From an uncultured Blautia sp. (GTDB lineage: Bacteria > Bacillota > Clostridia > Lachnospirales > Lachnospiraceae), in contig CAKROE010000052.1 of assembly GCA_934371915.1 (NCBI GenBank), positions 1-16,411 of the forward strand: a stretch of DNA of 16,411 nucleotides. The letters run 5' to 3'. The position numbers and the translations under genes are program-made. This document shows, piece after piece, positions 7,818 through 14,842 of this stretch; position 1 is the stretch's first letter, and every line of letters starts with the position of its first letter. The notes beneath the pieces are model-generated. The model ran no database searches, was not told the origin of the DNA, and was given only the letters and a program-made list of their open reading frames with translations.

Positions 7818-9002
7818 ATGAGTAAATTAATATATCTGGATAATGCAGCCACAACAAAAACTGCACCGGAAGTTCTTGATGCAATGCTTCCGTATTTTTC
7901 TGAATTTTATGGAAACCCGTCCAGTATTTATGATTTTGCCCAGAAGAGCAAAGAAGCAGTGACAAAGGGAAGACAGCAGATCGCGGACGTTCTGAATGCA
8001 AAAAAAGAAGAAATTTACTTTACAGCAGGCGGAAGTGAAGCGGATAACTGGGCACTGAAGGCTACTTTTGAAGCATACAAATCAAAAGGAAATCACATTA
8101 TTACAACAAAGATCGAGCATCATGCTATTCTTCATACATGTGAATACCTCGAAAAAGAAAGAGGAGCAAAGATCACATACCTTGATGTAGACGAAAACGG
8201 TATCGTACGTCTGGATGAACTGGAAAAAGCAATCACACCGGAGACCATCCTGATTTCCGTAATGTTTGCAAACAACGAGATCGGATCTATTCAGCCGATT
8301 AAAGAAATCGGACGTATTGCCAGAGAACACGGCATTCTGTTCCATACAGATGCAGTACAGGCATTTTGTCAGGTCCCGATCGATGTAGATGAATGCAACA
8401 TCGATATGCTGAGCTCCAGCGGACACAAGATTAACGGACCGAAAGGAATCGGTTTCCTTTATATCCGTAAAGGTGTAAAGATCAAATCCTTCGTACATGG
8501 CGGTGCACAGGAGCGTAAACGTCGTGCCGGTACAGAAAATGTTCCGGGAATCGTAGGTTACGGTGCAGCTGCAGAACGTGCAATGAAAAACATGAAAGAA
8601 CGTACCGAAAAAGAAATCGAACTGAGAGATTACCTCATCGGACGTCTTACCAGTGAAATTCCGTACTCCAGACTGAACGGTGACAGAGTGAAGAGACTTC
8701 CGAACAACGTTAACGTAAGCTTCCAGTTCATCGAAGGTGAATCCATGCTTCTGATGCTTGATCAGAACGGCATCTGCGGATCAAGCGGCTCTGCATGCAC
8801 ATCCGGTTCCCTTGACCCGTCTCATGTACTTCTGGCAATCGGACTGCCTCATGAGATCGCACACGGTTCTCTGAGACTTACCTTAAGTGAAGAGACAACC
8901 AAAGAAGATCTGGACTTTACAGTAGACAAACTGAAAGAAATCGTACAGTATCTGAGAAGCATGTCTCCACTGTATGAAGACTTTATGAAAAACCAGAAGT
9001 AA
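7818..9002 (+). CDS. nifS: Cysteine desulfurase NifS/IscS
   Basis: The PLP enzyme converts cysteine to alanine and hands the sulfur, as a persulfide, to the scaffold protein. The 394-residue product has YLDNAATTKT at the N-terminus, H101 stacking on the cofactor (IEHHAI), HTDAVQAF, the PLP lysine K204 in SSSGHKINGPKG, RAGTENVPGIVG, and the sulfur-carrying C327 in GSSGSACTSGSLDPSHVL. The short loop after the cysteine is of the class I (NifS/IscS) type. The ATG at 7818 is chosen because AGGAGG (7804-7809) lies 8 bp upstream; a longer frame reaching back to 7671 overlaps iscR and is not credible. nifU follows after 62 bp with no terminator between. The gene is probably controlled by IscR. Confidence 0.96.
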   Translation: MSKLIYLDNAATTKTAPEVLDAMLPYFSEFYGNPSSIYDFAQKSKEAVTKGRQQIADVLNAKKEEIYFTAGGSEADNWALKATFEAYKSKGNHIITTKIEHHAILHTCEYLEKERGAKITYLDVDENGIVRLDELEKAITPETILISVMFANNEIGSIQPIKEIGRIAREHGILFHTDAVQAFCQVPIDVDECNIDMLSSSGHKINGPKGIGFLYIRKGVKIKSFVHGGAQERKRRAGTENVPGIVGYGAAAERAMKNMKERTEKEIELRDYLIGRLTSEIPYSRLNGDRVKRLPNNVNVSFQFIEGESMLLMLDQNGICGSSGSACTSGSLDPSHVLLAIGLPHEIAHGSLRLTLSEETTKEDLDFTVDKLKEIVQYLRSMSPLYEDFMKNQK

Positions 9003-9064
9003 ATAACAGAATCTAAACAGTATTTACGGCAGACAAAAGACAATAACAGGAGGAATTAAATATT

Positions 9065-9505
9065 ATGTACAGCGAAAAAGTAATGGATCATTTTCAGCAT
9101 CCGAGAAATGTAGGAGAAATCGAAGACGCCAGCGGTGTAGGAACTGTTGGTAATGCAAAATGTGGAGATATCATGAGAATGTTCCTTGATATCGACGATG
9201 AGACACATATCATCAAAGAATGCAAATTCAAAACATTCGGCTGTGGTGCAGCTGTTGCTACAAGCAGTATGGCTACAGAAATGGTAAAAGGTAAGACAAT
9301 CGAAGAAGCAATGCAGATTACAAACAAAGCCGTTATGGAAGCTCTGGACGGACTTCCGCCGGTTAAAGTACACTGCTCCCTTCTTGCAGAAGAGGCAATT
9401 CATGCTGCACTGTGGGACTATGCACAGAAACATGGCATCGTGATTGAAGGACTGGACAAACCGAAGTCTGATATCAGCGAAGGCGAAGAGGAAGAAGAGT
9501 ATTAA
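9065..9505 (+). CDS. nifU: Iron-sulfur cluster scaffold NifU/IscU
   Basis: The protein is the platform on which sulfur from NifS and iron are assembled before transfer to target enzymes. It is 146 residues long and corresponds to the IscU-like domain alone, without the ferredoxin and Nfu domains of full NifU. Ligands are C33 with D35 (NAKCGDIM), C60 (FGCGAAVATSS) and C104 (VHCSLLAEEA); an extra C53 lies close by. The C-terminus is an acidic tail, SEGEEEEEY, beyond the usual fold. AGGAGG at 9049-9054 supports the ATG at 9065. It is the third gene of the isc operon; the ATPase gene begins 28 bp after its stop. Confidence 0.96.
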   Translation: MYSEKVMDHFQHPRNVGEIEDASGVGTVGNAKCGDIMRMFLDIDDETHIIKECKFKTFGCGAAVATSSMATEMVKGKTIEEAMQITNKAVMEALDGLPPVKVHCSLLAEEAIHAALWDYAQKHGIVIEGLDKPKSDISEGEEEEEY

Positions 9506-9533
9506 TAACTGTGGCTGATTGTGAGGTGAAAGG

Positions 9534-12095
9534 TTGACAGGACTTACAGACGAACAGGTAAATGAGCGAATTGCGGAGGGAAAGGTCAATGCGGACGAAA
9601 ATCCGAATACGCGTACCTATAAGCAGATCGTCAGAGAAAACACACTGACATTTTTCAACTTTCTGAACCTTGTACTTCTGGTACTGGTTCTCCTGGTGGG
9701 CTCTTACAAAAATGCGTTTTTTGTATGTATCATTATCATTAATACGCTGATTGGTATTGCTCAGGAGATCCGTGCCAAAAAAACAATCGATAAGCTGGCA
9801 ATTCTTACAGCCAGAAAATCCGTTGTTATCCGTGAAGGACAGAAATGGACCGTTCCGACGGAAGAACTGGTACTTGATGATGTGGTCTGTCTTAAGACCG
9901 GTGATCAGGTGCCGGCTGATGCCCGTATACTGGAAGGCAGCCTGGAAGTAAACGAATCATTACTTACAGGAGAATCGGATAATCTTCCGAAGAATGAAGG
10001 AGACGAACTTTTTTCAGGAAGTTTTGTAACATCAGGAGAAGCGTGCTGTCAGATCATTCATGTAGGAAAGGATAATTATGCAGCACAGATCACCAGCGAA
10101 GCGAAGGAATTTAAACGACACAATTCCGAACTGAAAAATTCCCTGAATGCGATCCTTAAAGTGATCAGTATTATTATTGTGCCGCTCGGTGCACTGTTAT
10201 TTTATAAGCAGTATTATATCGTAGGCGATACATTCAGAGATTCCGTAGTGAGCATGGTAGCCGGAGTCCTGGGAATGATTCCTGAGGGACTTGTCCTTCT
10301 GACAAGTGTTGCGCTGACCCTCGGTGCACTTGTACTTGCAAACAAAAAGACGCTTGTACAGGAGCTTTACTGCATCGAGACACTTGCAAGAGTCGATACG
10401 CTCTGTCTGGACAAGACCGGAACGATTACCGAAGGAACTATGTGTGTGGAGCGCGTGGAACCGTATGTAAGTACAGGACGAACTGAGACAGCTGCGACAG
10501 AGCCTGAGTCCGCAGAAAGCCCGGAGACAGAAGCGCAGGCTGATGCTGATGAGGCGCAGAGTGAGGCGGCAGAACAGGTACAGGCGCTGGAGAATGAAGC
10601 AAGTCAGAGGACTCTGACAGACTTGACAGAAGATGCAGAATCAGATGAGGGACAGGTTGCGGCAGATCCTGCGTTCATGGAAGAAATTGATGTCATCATG
10701 GGCAATATGATGTACGTGCTTAAAGATCAGAATGCGACGATTGATGCACTTCGTAAGCGTTTTCCGGAAAAGCAGGACATGACTCCGGAACATGTGATCC
10801 CGTTCTCTTCTGACCGTAAATACAGTGGTGCCGTTTTTGAAGAAAAAGGCACTTATCTGATGGGAGCAGCACAGTTTTTGTTTCCGGAGGATAATGAAGA
10901 ACTGACGGAGAAATGTCAGGCTTATGCAGAAGAAGGCCTTCGAGTGCTTGTACTTGCACACAGTTCTCAGAATGCGGAAGGGACAGAACTTCCGGAAGGG
11001 CTGGAACCTCTGGCATTGATGCTTCTTACCGATGTGATCCGAGAGGAAGCACCTGATACACTGGCTTTCTTTGACAGCCAGGAAGTAGATCTTAAAGTAA
11101 TTTCCGGTGATGATCCGGTGACAGTTGCCGCGATTGCGAGACGTGCAGGTCTTAAGAATGCGGACAGCTATGTAGATGCAACGACACTGACAACTGAGGA
11201 AGAATTGCAGGATGCAGTGGCACAGTACAGCGTATTCGGGCGTGTTACACCGCAGCAGAAGAAGGCGATGGTGCAGGCTTTGCAGTCGCAGGGACATACA
11301 GTTGCGATGACCGGTGATGGTGTCAATGACGTACTTGCCCTGAAAGAAGCGGACTGCAGTATTGCAATGGCGCAGGGCAGTGATGCGGCAAAGAATATTG
11401 CGAATGTGGTACTTCTGGATTCTAACTTTGCTTCTATGCCACATATCGTAAATCAGGGGCGAAGAGTTGTAAACAACATTCGTACAGCAGCATCGATGTT
11501 CCTGATTAAGACGATGTTTTCTGTTATGTTGTCTCTGCTGACGATCTTTTTCGGAAATGCATATCCGTTCGAGCCGATTCAGATGTCACTGATCAGTGCG
11601 TGTGCGGTTGGCATTCCGACATTCCTTCTTGCACAGGAGAATAACTACGAAAAGATTGACCATACGTTTTTACGGCATGTATTTATCAATGCTTTTCCGG
11701 CAGCGATTACGATCACATCCTGTGTATTTGCAGTAATGCTTGTCTGTCAGAATGTATATCATTCTATGGCAATGCTGAATACTGCATGTGTCCTTGTGAC
11801 CGGATGGAATTACATGGCAGCATTAAAAACAGTCTATGCACCGCTTAATACGTATCGTAAGGTAATTATCTACGGTATGCAGTTTATTTTCTTTGCGGCG
11901 GCTGTTATTTTCCAGAAACTGCTTTCGCTTGGTTCGCTGGATTTCGGTATGATTATTCTTGTATTTATACTGATGACATTTGCACCGGTACTGATCGATG
12001 TGATCACGGTCTGGCTGAAAGGCATTTATGCCCGTTCGCTGGATCAGGAAACACCGGGACGCTTTACCGGATTCATCGACAAACTTCGTAAATAA
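9534..12095 (+). CDS. Cation-translocating P-type ATPase with acidic insert
   Basis: P-type ATPases pump ions through a phospho-aspartate cycle in the membrane. The 853-residue protein has TGES at 145-148 (actuator domain), IPEGL at 249-253 in the fourth membrane helix, the phosphorylated D293 in DKTGT, and TGDGVND at 593-599. Membrane segments fall near 38-56, 60-78, 204-224 and 236-265, plus a C-terminal six-helix block from about 655. No N-terminal CxxC heavy-metal domain and no CPC motif are present, so a copper or zinc pump is unlikely. The IPEGL helix and overall layout recall the CtpE/Exp7-like group, where calcium has been proposed; the ion cannot be read from the sequence. Residues 314-380 are an acidic low-complexity insert (see separate entry). 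Start is TTG at 9534, behind GAGGTGAAAGG. It follows nifU by 28 bp and probably shares its transcript. Confidence 0.9.
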   Translation: MTGLTDEQVNERIAEGKVNADENPNTRTYKQIVRENTLTFFNFLNLVLLVLVLLVGSYKNAFFVCIIIINTLIGIAQEIRAKKTIDKLAILTARKSVVIREGQKWTVPTEELVLDDVVCLKTGDQVPADARILEGSLEVNESLLTGESDNLPKNEGDELFSGSFVTSGEACCQIIHVGKDNYAAQITSEAKEFKRHNSELKNSLNAILKVISIIIVPLGALLFYKQYYIVGDTFRDSVVSMVAGVLGMIPEGLVLLTSVALTLGALVLANKKTLVQELYCIETLARVDTLCLDKTGTITEGTMCVERVEPYVSTGRTETAATEPESAESPETEAQADADEAQSEAAEQVQALENEASQRTLTDLTEDAESDEGQVAADPAFMEEIDVIMGNMMYVLKDQNATIDALRKRFPEKQDMTPEHVIPFSSDRKYSGAVFEEKGTYLMGAAQFLFPEDNEELTEKCQAYAEEGLRVLVLAHSSQNAEGTELPEGLEPLALMLLTDVIREEAPDTLAFFDSQEVDLKVISGDDPVTVAAIARRAGLKNADSYVDATTLTTEEELQDAVAQYSVFGRVTPQQKKAMVQALQSQGHTVAMTGDGVNDVLALKEADCSIAMAQGSDAAKNIANVVLLDSNFASMPHIVNQGRRVVNNIRTAASMFLIKTMFSVMLSLLTIFFGNAYPFEPIQMSLISACAVGIPTFLLAQENNYEKIDHTFLRHVFINAFPAAITITSCVFAVMLVCQNVYHSMAMLNTACVLVTGWNYMAALKTVYAPLNTYRKVIIYGMQFIFFAAAVIFQKLLSLGSLDFGMIILVFILMTFAPVLIDVITVWLKGIYARSLDQETPGRFTGFIDKLRK
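10473..10673 (+). other. Region encoding an acidic low-complexity insert in the P-type ATPase
   Basis: Codons 314-380 of the ATPase give a Glu/Asp/Ala/Gln/Ser-rich stretch with 20 acidic and 2 basic residues and no hydrophobic core. It sits between the phosphorylation motif and the nucleotide-binding domain, at a surface loop. It is probably disordered. The flanking parts align well with the family, so this is an in-frame insertion, not a frameshift. Confidence 0.75.
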
Positions 12096-12102
12096 ATATA
12101 TA

Positions 12103-12121
12103 ATATCCTCACATAGGATAT
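12103..12121 (+). other. Small inverted repeat after the ATPase gene
   Basis: ATATCCT (12103-12109) and AGGATAT (12115-12121) form a perfect 7-bp hairpin with a 5-base loop, just after the stop codon. It is AT-rich and has no T-run, so it is not a terminator by itself. Confidence 0.4.
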
Positions 12122-12136
12122 CGATAAGACATTAAG

Positions 12137-12168
12137 AAAGGCTCTGGTCATCATGACCGGAGCCTTTT
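12137..12168 (+). terminator. Intrinsic terminator of the isc-ATPase transcript
   Basis: Arms 12137-12150 and 12154-12167 pair over 14 positions with one T-G wobble (core GGCTC..GGTCA with TGACC..GAGCC), a 3-base loop, and TTTT at 12165-12168. It lies about 40 bp after the ATPase stop and just before the tandem array. Confidence 0.88.
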
Positions 12169-12178
12169 GGCTGGTGGA

Positions 12179-12530
12179 GCTGAACTGGTAAGGAGTAAGT
12201 GCAGGCAGAGGATATTGAATTGCAGGATGCAGATGACTCTGTAAAGAGTAAGTGCTGAGCAGGATCACGAAATTGCGAGGTGTGGATGACTCTGTAAAGA
12301 GTAAGTGCTGAGCAGGATCACGAAAATGCAGGGCGCAGATGACTCCGTAAAGAGTAAGTGCTGAGCAGGTCCACGAAAATGCAGGGCGCAGATGACTCCG
12401 TAAAGAGTAAGTGCTGAGCAGGTCCACGAAATTGCGAGGTGTGGATGACTCTGTAAAGAGTAAGTGCTGAGCAGGTCCACAGAATTTCGAAATTCGGATG
12501 ACTGATAAGATGGCAAGTGTCCCCAGAGTC
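12179..12530. repeat. Tandem array of a 53-bp unit, five good copies plus decayed flanks
   Basis: A 23-bp core beginning GTAAAGAGTAAGTGCTGAG is identical at 12241, 12294, 12347, 12400 and 12453, exactly 53 bp apart. A decayed copy in the same phase starts at 12188 (about 16 of 23 matches) and another around 12506. The 30-bp linkers come in related versions: the first bases are ATCACG or TCCACG, and the rest is either the ATTGCGAGGTGTG type or the AATGCAGGGCGCA type, in shuffled combinations. Each unit holds ACTCT-GTAA-AGAGT, a 5-bp hairpin with a GNRA-type loop when read as + strand RNA; two units have ACTCC and lose the closing pair. The array lies between two facing terminators. Repeat-encoded open frames on the - strand (12044-12532 and 12265-12516) lack ribosome sites and family resemblance and are not called as genes. 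Confidence 0.95.
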
Positions 12531-12562
12531 ATTGAACTGCCATTATGAGAAAATATTCAGAT

Positions 12563-12604
12563 AAAAAACAGCTCTGTGAATCATTTATCGGTCCACAGAG
12601 CTGT
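12563..12604 (-). terminator. Intrinsic terminator of the hisK-GH13 transcript
   Basis: On the - strand, arms 12604-12594 and 12578-12568 make a perfect 11-bp stem (ACAGCTCTGTG / CACAGAGCTGT) with a 15-base loop. It ends in a run of six T (12568-12563). It begins 30 bp after the GH13 stop. Confidence 0.92.
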
Positions 12605-12633
12605 ATTGTTTACTACGAAAGGTACTCTTGAAT

Positions 12634-14796
12634 TTATTTCTTATTTCTGCACAGCCAATAGCATCCGAATGCCGGGATCTGTACGCCTTTGGCTTCCAGT
12701 TCACAGCCGGAGATGAGGTCTGTGTACATGCCGTCTTCTTCATCAATCCATGCAACTTTGTCGTTTTCGCTGAAGTTGTAGATTCCGATGAATTTCTCTT
12801 CATCATTTTCACGTACAAAAGCAAGAATTGAATTATCCCATGTGTCGATGGTATGAAGCGGTACATTGCTGTTAAATACGCTGTGACTGGTACGGATATG
12901 TTCCAGCTTATCAAGTGCAGGGAAGAGTTTTCCCTGTACAGTAGCCGGATCATGACGGTTTTCGGCCAGTTTCCAGTCAAAGTTTCCTCTGTGGAGATAA
13001 CGGGAATCATTTGCTTTTTCCGGATCATCTTTGTAAGTATAATCATTTACCTGACCAATCTCGTCACCACTGTAAATTACCGGGATACCGGACTGAGAAA
13101 GCATAAATGCATGCAGCGTAATGTCATAGCGGACAGCTCTGTCCACACCTTCCTGATTTCCTTCAAATCCAAAACGTTCAATACCGCAGAGTGAAGCGGT
13201 TGTTCCGCAGAGTCTTGCATCGCCAAGACGTGGGTCATCGTTATAAAGTTCTCCTCGTGCAAATGAATCCGGATATTTTCCTGTAAGGAAATCATTCAGG
13301 TATTTCTTATGAGGTACTTCCTGAATACCGAAGTTTTCCAGATATTCATAATCCAGTCCCCATCCGATATCATCATGGCAGCGGAGATAATTCTGGAATA
13401 CGTAGTCTCTTGGAAGGTTTGAGATGATATCCAGCTGGCGGCGCAGCAGAGAAACATCTCTGGTTGCAACTGTGTGCCAGGTGCTTGCCATAGTTGTTAC
13501 ATTGTACAGCAGATGGCATTCTGGTTTCTCGACAGTTCCGAAGTATGGAACAACCTTTTCAGGAGCCATAACAACCTCTCCGAGAAGAAGTACGCCAGGG
13601 CATACAATCTCGCAGACCATACGCATGATACGTACAATGGTGTGAACCTGTGGAAGATTGCGGCAGTTGGTTCCAAGCTGTTTCCAGATATATGGTACAG
13701 CATCCAGACGAACGATATCCACACCCTGGTTGGCAAGATACAGCATATTAAAGATCATTTCGTTCAGAACAATCGGATTGCGGTAATTCAGATCCCACTG
13801 ATAAGGATAGAAGGTAGTCATAACATGTTTATGAAGATCTTCCAGCCAGGTAAAGTTGCCAGGTGCAGTAGTTGGGAAAACTTCCGGGCAGGTCTGCTCA
13901 TATAAAGAAGGAATATCATAGTTGTCAAAGAAGAAGTAACGGTCTTGATATTCTTTTTCTCCTGCACGGGCGCGTTTTGCCCATTCGTGATCTTCGGATG
14001 TATGGTTCATGACGAAATCCAGGCAGACGTTGATACCACGTTTGTGGCAGGCTTCAGTCAGATCTGCAAAATCATCCATGGTTCCGAGTTCTTCCTGGAC
14101 TTTACGGAAATCAGCAACCGCATAACCGCCGTCGCTGCGTCCTTTCGGGGAGTCAAGAAGCGGCATCAGATGCAGATAATTAACATTGCATTCCTGTATA
14201 TAATCCAGTTTGGATTCCAGATTGGAAAGAGTACCGGCAAAAGCATTGACATACATCATCATACCGGTAAGATCATTGCGCTTGTACCATGTCGGATCTT
14301 TTTCGCGTTTCAGATCAGATTCTTTCAGGGCATCATTTCGCATGTCGTAGAACTTCTTGAGTACTTTCAGAAGATCATTCAGATGCATTGTGACATATGG
14401 ATTGTCCTGATACAGTTCACAGTAGAGCCATTTCAGTTCGTCGAGATGGCGGGCAAGACGCTCGCAGTAGATGCGGTCGTCGTCACGTTTGTTTTCAAGT
14501 CTGACCGGATCGGATTTTGCAGTTTCGACTTTGACAGCCTCGGTCTTCCTGGTTTCCACCTTAACCGGATCGGATTTTGCAGTTTCGACTTTGACAGCCT
14601 CGGTTTTCTTAGTCTCCACCTTAACCGGCTCGGCCTTTTTTGTCTCAACTTTAACCGTTTCAGTCTTTTTAGTTTCCACCTTTAACGGTTCGATGGTTTT
14701 AACTGCTTTTTTGACGGGTTCTGCTTTTGGTGCGGCAGTCTGTGCCGCAGAAGCTCTGGCAGCTTCACGCTTTTTCTGAAGACGTTTTTTTGCCAT
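12634..14796 (-). CDS. GH13 amylosucrase-like glycoside hydrolase with repetitive N-terminal tail
   Basis: Amylosucrases and related sucrose-active GH13 enzymes split sucrose and transfer glucose to alpha-glucan or water. From residue 106 on, the 720-residue protein follows Neisseria amylosucrase closely: LKWLYCELYQ, YLHLMPLLDSPKGRSDGGYAV, LDFVMNHTSEDHEWA (H265), YQWDLNYRNP, VDIVRLDAVPYIWKQLGT (nucleophile D365), LLLGEVVM (acid/base E407), LRCHDDIGWG (D475) and ANDSRYLHRG. D222 and R599 correspond to the salt-bridge pair (D144/R509) that closes the glucose pocket in amylosucrase. The Arg after LEDG in that enzyme (R226) is absent: this protein reads LEDLHKHV, so product or acceptor use may differ (hydrolysis or a different transfer). 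Residues 1-105 are Ala/Lys/Glu-rich with decapeptide repeats and no signal peptide, so the enzyme is probably intracellular. GGAGG upstream of 14796 supports the start. It lies 46 bp after hisK, with no terminator between. Confidence 0.9.
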   Translation of the reverse strand: MAKKRLQKKREAARASAAQTAAPKAEPVKKAVKTIEPLKVETKKTETVKVETKKAEPVKVETKKTEAVKVETAKSDPVKVETRKTEAVKVETAKSDPVRLENKRDDDRIYCERLARHLDELKWLYCELYQDNPYVTMHLNDLLKVLKKFYDMRNDALKESDLKREKDPTWYKRNDLTGMMMYVNAFAGTLSNLESKLDYIQECNVNYLHLMPLLDSPKGRSDGGYAVADFRKVQEELGTMDDFADLTEACHKRGINVCLDFVMNHTSEDHEWAKRARAGEKEYQDRYFFFDNYDIPSLYEQTCPEVFPTTAPGNFTWLEDLHKHVMTTFYPYQWDLNYRNPIVLNEMIFNMLYLANQGVDIVRLDAVPYIWKQLGTNCRNLPQVHTIVRIMRMVCEIVCPGVLLLGEVVMAPEKVVPYFGTVEKPECHLLYNVTTMASTWHTVATRDVSLLRRQLDIISNLPRDYVFQNYLRCHDDIGWGLDYEYLENFGIQEVPHKKYLNDFLTGKYPDSFARGELYNDDPRLGDARLCGTTASLCGIERFGFEGNQEGVDRAVRYDITLHAFMLSQSGIPVIYSGDEIGQVNDYTYKDDPEKANDSRYLHRGNFDWKLAENRHDPATVQGKLFPALDKLEHIRTSHSVFNSNVPLHTIDTWDNSILAFVRENDEEKFIGIYNFSENDKVAWIDEEDGMYTDLISGCELEAKGVQIPAFGCYWLCRNKK
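14476..14685 (-). repeat. 30-bp in-frame repeats coding for VKVETKKTEA-type decapeptides
   Basis: Residues 38-107 of the GH13 protein are seven consecutive ten-residue units, consensus VKVET(K/A/R)K(T/S)(E/D)(A/P); the last (VRLENKRDDD) is diverged. A higher-order 60-bp period is visible: 41 bases at 14504-14544 recur unchanged at 14564-14604. This points to recent duplication. Translation gives a strongly charged, probably extended or helical stretch. Confidence 0.9.
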
Positions 14797-14842
14797 AATA
14801 AATAGCCTCCTTTTGTATCTTTATCTGAAAATTAATTAATAG

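Noticed and set aside
12241..12475. CRISPR array: identical 23-bp repeats with 30-bp spacers
   Set aside because: The 'spacers' are versions of one another, not unrelated sequences, the period is constant to the base, and no cas gene is near. It is a tandem repeat that array finders could miscall.
12044..12532. 162-codon open frame on the - strand as a repeat protein gene
   Set aside because: It overlaps the end of the ATPase gene, has no ribosome site, and its sequence is only the 53-bp DNA repeat read in successive frames.
13945..14685. 246-codon + strand open frame opposite the GH13 gene
   Set aside because: Shadow of the GH13 coding region; its repeated LNRIGFCSFDFDSLG pattern is the complement of the decapeptide repeats.
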